A stretch of DNA of 64,000 nt. Source: Clostridia bacterium (GTDB taxonomy: Bacteria; Bacillota; Clostridia; Oscillospirales; Butyricicoccaceae). The first letter of the stretch is position 1. The number at the start of each line of letters is the position of its first letter. The notes beneath the pieces were generated by a model that was given only the letters and a program-made list of their open reading frames with translations, searched no databases and was not told where the DNA came from. The translations under genes and the position numbers were made by a program. Positions 55,002 to 63,633 of this stretch are shown piece after piece. Location: the NCBI GenBank assembly GCA_021205365.1, contig JAJPXP010000015.1, forward strand, positions 57,356-121,355, written 5' to 3'.

Positions 55002-55500
55002 AAAACAACTGCAATGTACACTCAGGCAGAAGCGAAATTTGAAAGCGGATTTACATCATATTGTGTACATGTATCTTGATGATAACCCGGAAGCGTCATA
55101 TAATGATATTGCTGCAGCATTGGGCAGTCCGGAAAGAATGGCGGAAGAACTGCTGCAGGATATTCCCAAATCCGAAAGGTATCAGACACGCAGGAAACGA
55201 AAGCGGGTGCACGTAACTATAGTTGTAGCGTTGTTGGTTATGGTTATAGCTGCATCTTTTATAGTTGCATATTTTATCAGAAATCCGTATACGCAGGAAG
55301 TAACAACTGTGGTATATGAGGAAGATGATAATTTGCCAAAGTATTGGGATTATGCAGAAAAATATGGCATCAATTATGAATTTGATGACAGAGGAAATAT
55401 CATCCGAGCATCGGATAGTGATGGCAATAAAATTGCAGTTGATCAGGATGGTATTCCTCTGGATCAAGAAAAATATTCTCTCGAGGAGGAAGAAAAATGA
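54961..55500 (+). CDS. Membrane-anchored protein downstream of PadR (HAAS-like)
   Basis: The first 80 residues (IYIKEVEKQLQCTLRQKRNL, then SYNDIAAALGSPERMAEELL) resemble the cytoplasmic HAAS-type domain often found with PadR regulators. A basic stretch and one membrane span (VTIVVALLVMVIAASFIVAYF) follow near residues 83-105, then an acidic outer domain. It may sense the envelope and signal to PadR. Family assignment is by pattern and context. Confidence 0.7.
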   Translation: MMNQTGKIYIKEVEKQLQCTLRQKRNLKADLHHIVYMYLDDNPEASYNDIAAALGSPERMAEELLQDIPKSERYQTRRKRKRVHVTIVVALLVMVIAASFIVAYFIRNPYTQEVTTVVYEEDDNLPKYWDYAEKYGINYEFDDRGNIIRASDSDGNKIAVDQDGIPLDQEKYSLEEEEK

Positions 55501-55946
55501 AGAAAGTTACAAAAAAATTGACAGGTCTGCTACTATTGGTCTGTTGTATTTGCCTGTGTGCAGGAAATGCACTGGCGGCGGATACGGTGCAGGAGGTTAT
55601 TCAGTATGATGATGGCACATATGCGGAAATTTCGCTTTCCGTGGAGGATTCAATCACCCGTGCATCGACGAAAAGTGCATCGAAAATATTTACTTACAAG
55701 GACCCTTCGGGAAATGTAATTTTTTCATATACATTGCACGCAAAATTTGAATATACTGGCAGTTCTTCTAAGGCAACTAGTTGTTCAACAGCTTTTTCTA
55801 TTTCCAAGAGCGGATGGTCTAGGAAGTCCGAAAGCCATTATTACTCCGGCAACAAGGCATATGGTACGGCGAAATTTGCCAATTCCATTTCGTCCAAAAC
55901 AGCTAACCTGACAATTACATGCAGCAAAACCGGCGTAATTTCATAA
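55497..55946 (+). CDS. Small secreted protein of unknown function
   Basis: The 149-residue protein has a clear signal peptide (KKLTGLLLLVCCICLCAGNALA, cleaved near residue 28 after ALA). A Ser/Thr-rich mature part with alternating strands follows, probably a beta-sandwich. It overlaps the upstream gene by 4 bases, so it belongs to the PadR operon as its exported product. I do not assign a function. Confidence 0.72.
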   Translation: MKKVTKKLTGLLLLVCCICLCAGNALAADTVQEVIQYDDGTYAEISLSVEDSITRASTKSASKIFTYKDPSGNVIFSYTLHAKFEYTGSSSKATSCSTAFSISKSGWSRKSESHYYSGNKAYGTAKFANSISSKTANLTITCSKTGVIS

Positions 55947-55956
55947 CATGCAACAT

Positions 55957-55998
55957 AACTCCCGTTTCGGATTTCCCGGAGCGGGAGTTTATTTTTTA
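55957..55998 (+). terminator. Intrinsic terminator of the PadR operon
   Basis: AACTCCCG (55957-55964) pairs with CGGGAGTT (55982-55989), followed by ATTTTTTATTTT. Confidence 0.85.
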
Positions 55999-56014
55999 TT
56001 TTAAATTTTTTTCA

Positions 56015-56043
56015 TTGACAAATAAAGCAAAAAATGATATCTT
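56015..56043 (+). promoter_or_regulatory. Promoter of the short transcript
   Basis: A consensus TTGACA (56015-56020) is followed after 17 bases by TATCTT (56038-56043). Confidence 0.5.
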
Positions 56044-56088
56044 TTATAAGGGCATGTATATAAAGTAAGGAATATAGGGGTTATTCCA

Positions 56089-56157
56089 ATGAAAAAAGTG
56101 TTGCCTATGATGCTGGCACCGGGGTGCCAGCATCTGGCATCATATCTGCATCTGTAG
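56089..56157 (+). CDS. Possible 22-residue peptide
   Basis: ATG 56089 follows TAGGGG by 8 bases and opens a 22-codon frame (MKKVLPMMLAPG...), ending at TAG 56155-56157. The perfect hairpin lies inside the frame. Another frame two bases over reads without stops from about 56066 to the terminator, so the unit might be a frameshifted remnant of a longer protein. Confidence 0.35.
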   Translation: MKKVLPMMLAPGCQHLASYLHL

Positions 56158-56168
56158 CAGAGAATGTG

Positions 56169-56205
56169 TCTCCTGTCCGCTAGATGGCCGGCAGGAGATT
56201 TTTTT
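56169..56205 (+). terminator. Intrinsic terminator of the short transcript
   Basis: TCTCCTG pairs with CAGGAGA plus three inner pairs after a bulge, followed by seven T. Confidence 0.85.
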
Positions 56206-56236
56206 GTCTTTTGCCATATTGTTATCAAACTGTTCC

Positions 56237-56265
56237 TTGTGTTACAATCTGCATCATGCTATACT
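56237..56265 (+). promoter_or_regulatory. Promoter of the small membrane protein pair
   Basis: TTGTGT (56237-56242) and TATACT (56260-56265) with a 17-base spacer. Confidence 0.65.
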
Positions 56266-56309
56266 GATAGTACAAAATCGGTTGCTGATACTGTGAGAGG
56301 GGGATTTTT

Positions 56310-56501
56310 ATGATAACTGTATTGATGTTTTTGGCAATGTATGGTTTGCTGATTTGTTCGCCGCTGGCTGGATTTGCCCTGCTGGATATCTTGAAGTGCA
56401 TCCGCGATCAAAAAACATTTTGGAAGCCAAGCATGGTTGTCATTGTGATATTCTTCTGGGCGCTGGGCTGGGCATCCGTTCTTGTTTTGACTCATATATA
56501 A
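56310..56501 (+). CDS. Small two-span membrane protein
   Basis: The 63-residue product has two hydrophobic helices (MFLAMYGLLICSPLAGFALL and VVIVIFFWALGWASVLVL) joined by a short loop with KCIRDQKTFWK. AGAGGGGG precedes the ATG and a good promoter lies upstream. The function is unknown. Confidence 0.65.
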   Translation: MITVLMFLAMYGLLICSPLAGFALLDILKCIRDQKTFWKPSMVVIVIFFWALGWASVLVLTHI

Positions 56502-56515
56502 GAAGGGAAATGCTT

Positions 56516-57043
56516 ATGAAAAGGTGGAATAGCATACAAAAAATCTTGCTGGTTTGCTGTATTATTCTGGCAATGATTTCTGCAGGGCTTACTGTAAATA
56601 GTTTTAGAAAAAAGGCTGAAATGCAACATGTCTATTCAGGGCGATGCTATGTAAAGCTTCAGTCTGTATATGAGAATGGCGTCAATATGGTTGGCATCAA
56701 TGGCGATGTGAGTGAAGAGGATTTTTTTCAGATACGGGATGCTTTTATCTGTTCGGTAAGCGAATTGTTAGAATGTAAAACTCTTGCAAGCCTGTACTTG
56801 GATGGTTTTGACGCACCCAGGGCAGAAGAATTGTTGTATGAATTGCAAACCTATAGTCTTCCATTGGAACAGAAGGCTTATGCAGCGGATTCTACTGATC
56901 TTACTGGAAAACAGGTATATATGACCATTGAAATCCTGTCCGATGCAAATGCTGATTCCTTTGAGGAAATTTTGAAGAATATAGAGCAAGATTCCAGAAC
57001 AAAAGAAGTCTTGCAGTTGGTTAAACTGAGACAGAATCAGTAA
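56516..57043 (+). CDS. Membrane-anchored hypothetical protein
   Basis: The 175-residue protein has one N-terminal span (ILLVCCIILAMISAGLTV) and a soluble outer part with several acidic helices. ATG 56516 lies 8 bases after AGAAGGG. It is probably cotranscribed with the small membrane protein. No family was recognised. Confidence 0.65.
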   Translation: MKRWNSIQKILLVCCIILAMISAGLTVNSFRKKAEMQHVYSGRCYVKLQSVYENGVNMVGINGDVSEEDFFQIRDAFICSVSELLECKTLASLYLDGFDAPRAEELLYELQTYSLPLEQKAYAADSTDLTGKQVYMTIEILSDANADSFEEILKNIEQDSRTKEVLQLVKLRQNQ

Positions 57044-57067
57044 AATGATCATGAAAGCAGAATAAAG

Positions 57068-57118
57068 AAATCCCTCTTTCCGTGCCGGGTTTTGATTCCG
57101 ATACGTCGAGAGGGATTT
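57068..57118 (+). terminator. Terminator between convergent genes
   Basis: AAATCCCTCT (57068-57077) pairs with AGAGGGATTT (57109-57118) around a 31-base loop. It separates the membrane protein pair from the minus-strand reductase gene. Confidence 0.65.
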
Positions 57119-57120
57119 TA

Positions 57121-57708
57121 TTATGTATTTTTCATGGCATCTATACAGAAATTCGCAAATTGGTGCGCATGAGCAGCCTTGTTGTCATCCATAAAGGCTT
57201 CCTGATAGCTGCGGTTCCGTTCTGCGAGCATACCGATATAACGCAGTTTGGAATGCTTGCAATATCGTTTCATGCCTTCCTCCCAGAGGTCGGCGCCCTT
57301 GTCCGGATGGTATCCGCAGGTGGTCAGCAGTGCTATGTGTTTGCCTGCCCAGATGGATGGACCTATTTTGTCTCCATAATATTTATTCATGCCATAAACA
57401 AGCCGGTCCAGCGCACATTTCATCGGCGGTGTACAGTACCAGGAATAAATGGGGGATGCCAGCACAAGCAGGTCGCATTGCATGACCGCTTTGAAAATAT
57501 TCTGCATGTCATCCTGCTGGCAGCAGTTGGCCGCAGACCAGTCCTCTTGACAGGAACGACAGGCAGTGCAAGGAAAAATCTGCATGTCATACAGATCAAA
57601 CTGCTGCAATTGACATGAACAGGCTGTCAATTGGCGGATAAAAGGCTGCAGCAACTGTGCTGTGTTGCCGTTCTTCCGCGGACTGCCAAATAAAATGCAC
57701 ACGTTCAT
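57121..57708 (-). CDS. Flavodoxin-like NAD(P)H-dependent FMN reductase
   Basis: The 195-residue protein starts VCILFGSPRKNGNTAQLL, the FMN phosphate-binding loop of the NADPH-dependent FMN reductase family. It has CTACRSCQED, a cysteine pair seen in iron-sulfur flavoproteins, and LVLASPIYSWYCTPPMK. It should carry FMN and reduce small acceptors. It overlaps the HAD gene by 4 bases. Confidence 0.87.
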   Translation of the reverse strand: MNVCILFGSPRKNGNTAQLLQPFIRQLTACSCQLQQFDLYDMQIFPCTACRSCQEDWSAANCCQQDDMQNIFKAVMQCDLLVLASPIYSWYCTPPMKCALDRLVYGMNKYYGDKIGPSIWAGKHIALLTTCGYHPDKGADLWEEGMKRYCKHSKLRYIGMLAERNRSYQEAFMDDNKAAHAHQFANFCIDAMKNT

Positions 57709-58496
57709 AATATCTTCTCCTGCGTGTTGAGCAGTTTTCGTATTTCGCTTACCACATCCATTGTGGTACGGTCTGCCTTTTCAATCAGCTTGGGATGACC
57801 GTCAGCCATAGCATACAGCGTGCCTGCATGACCATACAGCGGCAGATCATTTTCGTTGTCGCCGAAAGCAATACTTTCTTCTGTAGTAAGATGCAGATGG
57901 CCGCACAGAGCATCCATTGCCGTGCCTTTATCACAGTTTTCCCGCAGGAAATCCATCCATCTGTTGCGTCCGACAACGGGCACGAGATAAGGGGAAAATT
58001 CTGTAAATTTTGATGCCAGCTCTGAATCTACGCCGGATTTGCGGTAAGCCGAAATTTTGATAAATGCATCATCTACAGCACAGATATCGTCTACAACCGT
58101 TGTGTCATTGCCCACGTGGTCACGTACATAGGAGATATATTCTGTGTCCTTGGGTTGTACATAGCAGGTATCCACACCGGAGAGCAGGACTTCACTGCCT
58201 CGCTGTGCAAGGATTGTCCGCATCAAGGCCTGACCAGCTTCACGGTCAATTGTCTCTTTATAAATAATTTTATTTTGCCAGACGGCAAGGCTGCCATTCT
58301 CACAGATATAGCCGATTTCATCTGCAACCGGTGCAAATAAGCGGCGCAGGTTCGCATATTGTCTGCCGCTGCAGGCAGCGAAATAGATCCCCTTTTTCTG
58401 CATTTCATGAATTAGAGGAAACAAGGCAGGCGGTATCACACGTTCTCCTTCACGCATCAGTGTGCCATCTATATCACTTGCAATTAGTTTTATCAT
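57705..58496 (-). CDS. HAD-superfamily Cof-type hydrolase
   Basis: The 263-residue protein has DIDGTLM at the start, the ACSGRQYAN motif and GDNENDLPLYGHAG near the C-terminus. It belongs to the Cof (type IIB cap) group of phosphatases acting on sugar phosphates or cofactors. It is cotranscribed with the flavodoxin-like reductase, so a flavin or cofactor phosphate is one guess. Confidence 0.88.
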   Translation of the reverse strand: MIKLIASDIDGTLMREGERVIPPALFPLIHEMQKKGIYFAACSGRQYANLRRLFAPVADEIGYICENGSLAVWQNKIIYKETIDREAGQALMRTILAQRGSEVLLSGVDTCYVQPKDTEYISYVRDHVGNDTTVVDDICAVDDAFIKISAYRKSGVDSELASKFTEFSPYLVPVVGRNRWMDFLRENCDKGTAMDALCGHLHLTTEESIAFGDNENDLPLYGHAGTLYAMADGHPKLIEKADRTTMDVVSEIRKLLNTQEKIL

Positions 58497-58547
58497 GATA
58501 AACTCCCCAAATAAATATTTCTTTTATTATATCATGGGATATCACGT

Positions 58548-58581
58548 AAAAAAAGCCCCTCTCCATGGTGGAAAGGGGCTT
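58548..58581 (-). terminator. Intrinsic terminator of the AGCS symporter gene
   Basis: AAGCCCCT (58553-58560) pairs with AGGGGCTT (58574-58581), with a run of A on the plus strand that reads as T on the minus strand. Confidence 0.9.
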
Positions 58582-58600
58582 GTCGTTCCTCAAACGATTT

Positions 58601-60274
58601 TTACTTATTCTTTGCCTTACGTGCTGCGTTTTCCGCGTTAATGGTAGGCTGGAAGCGTTTTACTTCCTTAGCAATGACACCGGACAGAGCCAGCAGGCAA
58701 ATCAGGTTTGGAATAGCCATGAGCGCGTTTGCAATATCTGATAGGTTCCAAACTAGGTCCAGAGACATGGTTGCGCCAAAGAATGCAATGACAGAGAAGA
58801 TAATGCGGTAAGCGATACAAATGGAGCGCTTCTTTACGATGTACTCCAGGGCCTTTTCGCCGTGGTATTCCCAACCGAGAATGGTAGAGAATGCAAAGAG
58901 CGTAATACCAATGGTAACCATCCAGCCACCGAAGGTACCCAGAACAGTACGGAAAGCTTCGATCGTCAGCGGAGAACCGACATATAGATCTTCTTCCTCA
59001 TAGGTGCCGTCAGCATTAAACTCGTACAGGTTACCGGAAGCATCCTTCCATTCACCGATCAGGGTATCCGGATCGCCGGCTTTCCCGTTCTCTGTGTATG
59101 GGGTAAGCTTTTTCGTAGAAGCATCATCTAGTGTGATGACCAGTGTTTCACCATCAACGGTGATTTCACCGGTACGCGATGCATTGTTGGAATCTACGTA
59201 GGTTACAATTGCTTCGTTTGCATTATAGGTAAAAGCACCGTCCGTGGTAACGGAATATGTGCTGCCAAGAACACCGGAAGAGCAGATAGCCAGACCAGTT
59301 ACAGTACAAATAACGATGGTATCGAAGAAAGTACCGGTCATGTTGATGTAGCCCTGACGAACCGGATCATCTGTGGTAGCAGCTGCTGCTGTGATGGCAG
59401 CAGAGCCCATGCCAGCTTCATTGGAGAATACACCACGGGCAACGCCATAGCGCATAGAATTCATGATGCTCGAGGTGATGGTACCCAGAACGCCGCCGGA
59501 AACAGCAACTGGGCTGAATGCACACTTGAACATCAGAACGATTGCTGCCGGAACTGCAGTAATATTACCAAGGATAACAATGATGCCAAAAATCAGGTAG
59601 AAAACTGCCATGACAGGCACGATAACGGAGGATACCTTGGACAGACGGGTAATGCCGCCCAGCAGGATAAACAGAACCAGAACAACCAGAATGACACCAA
59701 CAATCCATTCCGGAATGTTGAAGGTGCTGTTCAGTGCAGTGGAAATGGAGTTCGCCTGTGTCATGTTGCCGATACCAAAAGATGCGACAACAGCAAAGAT
59801 TGCGAACAGCATAGCCAGGACAGAACCGACTGTCTTGTTTTTCAGACCGCGCTTCATAGTAGTCATCGGACCGCCAAGCATTTCACCCTGCTCATTCTTA
59901 ACACGGTATTTGATGGCCAGCATACATTCGGAGAATTTGCTGGTCAGGCCGAAAATTGCGGAAATTTCCATCCATACCAGAGCACCTGGTCCGCCACTTA
60001 CCAGTGCAGTAGCAACGCCTACGATGTTGCCAGTGCCGATGGTAGCGGCCAAAGCAGTCATTAGTGCAGCAAACGGAGAAATATCACCGCTGCCACGGTT
60101 TGTGGTTCTTGCTTCCTTGCTGAGGACAGAACGCAGAGCATACGGCAGATTGCGCCAGCTTGCAAAACCGATGCGGACTGTCAGGAAAATGCCTGTGCCG
60201 ACCAGCAGCACCAGCATAACCGGACCCCACACAAAGGTATCCACAGCGGAAACGATGTTAGAAAATGTTTCCAT
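58601..60274 (-). CDS. Sodium:alanine (AGCS) symporter with a large inserted hydrophilic domain
   Basis: The 557-residue membrane protein has the AGCS core: GDISPFAALMTALAATIGTG NIVG in two parts, GGPMTTMKRGLK and FSNEAGMGSAAITAAAA. It imports alanine or glycine with sodium. Between two spans, about residues 338-437, lies a 100-residue hydrophilic insert containing YSVTTDGAFTYNANEAIVTY and LIGEWKDASGNLYEFNADGT. This resembles a small beta-barrel domain and accounts for the extra length over the usual 450-480. The start at 60274 has GGGAG upstream. An earlier in-frame ATG overlaps that site. Confidence 0.9.
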   Translation of the reverse strand: METFSNIVSAVDTFVWGPVMLVLLVGTGIFLTVRIGFASWRNLPYALRSVLSKEARTTNRGSGDISPFAALMTALAATIGTGNIVGVATALVSGGPGALVWMEISAIFGLTSKFSECMLAIKYRVKNEQGEMLGGPMTTMKRGLKNKTVGSVLAMLFAIFAVVASFGIGNMTQANSISTALNSTFNIPEWIVGVILVVLVLFILLGGITRLSKVSSVIVPVMAVFYLIFGIIVILGNITAVPAAIVLMFKCAFSPVAVSGGVLGTITSSIMNSMRYGVARGVFSNEAGMGSAAITAAAATTDDPVRQGYINMTGTFFDTIVICTVTGLAICSSGVLGSTYSVTTDGAFTYNANEAIVTYVDSNNASRTGEITVDGETLVITLDDASTKKLTPYTENGKAGDPDTLIGEWKDASGNLYEFNADGTYEEEDLYVGSPLTIEAFRTVLGTFGGWMVTIGITLFAFSTILGWEYHGEKALEYIVKKRSICIAYRIIFSVIAFFGATMSLDLVWNLSDIANALMAIPNLICLLALSGVIAKEVKRFQPTINAENAARKAKNK

Positions 60275-60590
60275 TGTCTTTAAACTCCCTTCCAATTACA
60301 AAAAATGCAGGCATACGAATAGCGGGAACGAGACGCCATTGTCTGTCTGCAGAAAATAATATAACAATTATTTTACCAAACAATATCATACCGTATTTGC
60401 AGGATGATTTCAAGGCGATTTCAAAGATTATGAAAAATTTTTGAACAAAAAACAAATAAAAAGTTAAATATGAAAGAACTACTGCATGGTGCTCAAAAAG
60501 TGCTGGAGGAAATGCAAAAGTTGCAATTCCATCGGATTCATGATATGGTAAATGAATAAAATTCATGACAGAAAAGAGGCGGAGATTTTT
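60275..60590 (+). other. Divergent promoter region between the symporter and truA
   Basis: No gene is visible in this AT-rich region. On the plus strand TTGAAC (60441-60446) and TTAAAT (60464-60469) are spaced by 17 bases and may serve truA. The symporter promoter should lie near 60360-60400 on the minus strand, with TATATT-like elements. Confidence 0.45.
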
Positions 60591-61331
60591 ATGACGAATT
60601 TTCGGCTTGTGATACAATATGACGGCAAACGCTATAGCGGCTGGCAAAAGCAGGGGAATACTGGGAATACCATACAGGGGAAAATCGAACAGATTCTTAG
60701 CCGTATGACCGGATATGCGGTGGAAATCCATGGTGCAGGTCGCACGGATGCTGGAGTTCATGCCCGGGCGCAGATTGCCAATGCGAAAATTGCTACAGAA
60801 CAAACGGCGGAAGAGGTAATGGATTATCTGAATGCATATCTTCCGGCAGATATCGCTATAACAGCCTGTGAGCCTGCACCGGAACGCTTTCATGCGCGTT
60901 TAAATGCAAAAGGAAAGCATTATTGCTACCGCCTATGTGACGGTAGCGTACCGGATGTATTCAGGAGGAATTATATTTGTGCATGGGAACGCGCATTAGA
61001 CATCGCGGATATGCAGAAAGCAGCAGCCTGTTTGGTTGGAACGCATGATTTCCGGGCATTTTCTTCTGTTAACCGCCGGTTTAAGAAGTCTACGGTTCGT
61101 ACCATTACGGCGTTGGATGTTATACGTGATGGACAGGAAATCTGGTTTGATATACAGGGCACAGGTTTCCTTTATAATATGGTACGTATTATAGTTGGAA
61201 CCCTTGTGGAAGTGGGGGAAGGAAAACGCAGACCGGAGGGTATACCGGAAATTTTAGACAGCTTTGACCGGCAGCAGGCAGGCATTACCATGCCGCCGCA
61301 TGGATTGATGCTGGAAGAGGTTTTCTATTGA
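60591..61331 (+). CDS. truA: tRNA pseudouridine(38-40) synthase
   Basis: The 246-residue protein has YDGKRYSGWQKQ, the catalytic aspartate in GAGRTDAGVHA, GTHDFRAFSS and FLYNMVRIIVGTLVEVG. It modifies uridines 38-40 in the anticodon arm of many tRNAs. ATG 60591 follows GGCGGAGA; a longer in-frame start at 60552 lacks one. It is 28 bases upstream of the GntR gene. Confidence 0.95.
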   Translation: MTNFRLVIQYDGKRYSGWQKQGNTGNTIQGKIEQILSRMTGYAVEIHGAGRTDAGVHARAQIANAKIATEQTAEEVMDYLNAYLPADIAITACEPAPERFHARLNAKGKHYCYRLCDGSVPDVFRRNYICAWERALDIADMQKAAACLVGTHDFRAFSSVNRRFKKSTVRTITALDVIRDGQEIWFDIQGTGFLYNMVRIIVGTLVEVGEGKRRPEGIPEILDSFDRQQAGITMPPHGLMLEEVFY

Positions 61332-61359
61332 ATTGATATCGTCGAGTGGAGTAAATAGC

Positions 61360-62061
61360 ATGGTAAAAAATACACTCACACAGCGGACGGCTGACCGCCT
61401 GCGTGATATGATTATAGAAGAGCAGACCTTTCGTTATGGAGACAAGCTTCCGAATGAAAATGAATTGTCCAATCTGCTGGGAATCAGCCGGACAACCCTG
61501 CGTGAAGCCATCCATATCCTGACATCGGAGGGGCTGCTAACCGTTAAACGCGGCAAAGGCACCTTTGTGTCTGCACAGATTAATCAATATGTTTCCGGTA
61601 AGCTGGAATTGAATGACCTGTCTGATATGAAAATTACATTGCGCGATTTATATGAAGCACGTATGATTTTTGAACCGGAAGCAGCTGCACTTGCCTGCAA
61701 ACGGGCTACAGATGAGGAAATTCAGAAGATTCTCGAGCTGGGAAATATCTGCCAGGAACAGCTCCGGATTAATCCTACTGGCAAGAAGCGCATTGAATCG
61801 GAAAATATGTTTCATGGCGCAATTGTTAAGGCATCCCATAATGACTTTCTCAGCCGGTTTATGCCGCTGTTGACGGAAACCATAGAAAAGACCTTTTCGT
61901 TTAACTTTAATTATGAGGTTATTGCTGAGGATGCCTATAAGGACCATATTCTGATTATGGAGTTTTTGCAGAAACGGGATGCGGAAGCGGTAAAAAGTGC
62001 AGTCACCATCCATTTGCATCATGCAATCTGGAATGAGGAGCTGCCGGAACGCAGTGAATAA
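61360..62061 (+). CDS. FadR-type GntR transcriptional regulator
   Basis: The 233-residue protein has a winged-helix GntR domain (GDKLPNENELSNLLGISRTT, REAIHILTSEGLLTVKRGKG) and an FCD effector domain (about 95-230). The FCD domain has FHGAIVKASHNDF and HILIMEFLQKRDAEAV and the histidine set that binds metal or organic acids. It lies directly upstream of ilvC, whose leader carries two copies of a GntR/FadR-type palindrome, so it probably controls ilvC. The effector may be a keto or hydroxy acid; this is inferred. Confidence 0.85.
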   Translation: MVKNTLTQRTADRLRDMIIEEQTFRYGDKLPNENELSNLLGISRTTLREAIHILTSEGLLTVKRGKGTFVSAQINQYVSGKLELNDLSDMKITLRDLYEARMIFEPEAAALACKRATDEEIQKILELGNICQEQLRINPTGKKRIESENMFHGAIVKASHNDFLSRFMPLLTETIEKTFSFNFNYEVIAEDAYKDHILIMEFLQKRDAEAVKSAVTIHLHHAIWNEELPERSE

Positions 62062-62110
62062 ATGGCTGTAAATCTATAAAATAAGAGTTCTGATGTCGTG
62101 AAAATAATGG

Positions 62111-62139
62111 TTGACATGGGTATTTCGGGAATGTATAAT
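62111..62139 (+). promoter_or_regulatory. Promoter of ilvC
   Basis: Perfect consensus TTGACA (62111-62116) and TATAAT (62134-62139) with a 17-base spacer. Confidence 0.92.
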
Positions 62140-62157
62140 ATGAAGTAGCAAACAATA

Positions 62158-62192
62158 GTTGTATGACAACATGACGTGAGTTGTATGACAAC
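62158..62192 (+). promoter_or_regulatory. Twin GntR/FadR-type operators of ilvC
   Basis: The palindrome GTTGTATGACAAC occurs twice, at 62158-62170 and 62180-62192, centres 22 bases (two helical turns) apart. It fits the FadR-subfamily operator TNGTNNNACNA. Both copies lie just downstream of the expected transcription start, so a bound regulator would block initiation or elongation. Confidence 0.82.
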
Positions 62193-62203
62193 GTAATATT
62201 TAG

Positions 62204-63241
<1,038 letters not shown>

Positions 63242-63273
63242 GATATCGTTGATATAGCAACTTGAAAAATAAG

Positions 63274-63307
63274 AGCGGCATCATCTGTAAGAGATGGTGC
63301 CGCTTTT
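63274..63307 (+). terminator. Intrinsic terminator of ilvC
   Basis: AGCGGCATCATCT (63274-63286) pairs with AGATGGTGCCGCT (63292-63304) including G-U pairs, followed by a T run. It also lies just after the acyP stop. Confidence 0.9.
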
Positions 63308-63319
63308 TGCGCGGTTGTT

Positions 63320-63583
63320 TTACATGATATGGAACCGGCGTTCATCAGCAGGTTCCATTTCTTCTGCCTGCAAAATGGAAAATTGGATGCCGGGAAGTCT
63401 GCGCAGATATAAGAGACAACGGTCGATGTTGTCCTGCTCACCCTGCAGCTCCAGTTCTACATCACCATCGTCCAAATTATGCACCCAGCCGGTTAAATGA
63501 AATTGCTGTGCCGCCATCTTCGTACGAAAACGTAAGCCGACACCCTGTACACGTCCGGATAAGATCAAATGCCATCGTACCAT
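63320..63583 (-). CDS. acyP: Acylphosphatase
   Basis: The 87-residue protein has SGRVQGVGLRFRTKM with the catalytic arginine and GWVHNLDDGDVELELQG with the catalytic asparagine. It hydrolyses acyl phosphates such as carbamoyl phosphate. AGAGGTGA precedes the start. A strong promoter lies upstream. Confidence 0.94.
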   Translation of the reverse strand: MVRWHLILSGRVQGVGLRFRTKMAAQQFHLTGWVHNLDDGDVELELQGEQDNIDRCLLYLRRLPGIQFSILQAEEMEPADERRFHIM

Positions 63584-63605
63584 TGTAGTTCACCTCTTGA
63601 TATTT

Positions 63606-63633
63606 AGTATAGACAATTGGGGGATTTCGTCAA
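63606..63633 (-). promoter_or_regulatory. Promoter of acyP
   Basis: On the minus strand TTGACG (63633-63628) and TATACT (63611-63606) are spaced by 16 bases. Confidence 0.8.

Larger units (their letters stand above)
56050..56205 (+). ncRNA. Candidate short transcript (small RNA or leader-peptide mRNA)
   Basis: A promoter at 56015-56043, a perfect 11-base stem (GATGCTGGCAC at 56109-56119 with GTGCCAGCATC at 56124-56134) and a terminator (TCTCCTG at 56169-56175 with CAGGAGA at 56192-56198, then seven T) mark a unit of about 155 bases. It can be a small RNA or encode the 22-residue peptide listed separately. No known RNA family was recognised. Confidence 0.5.
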
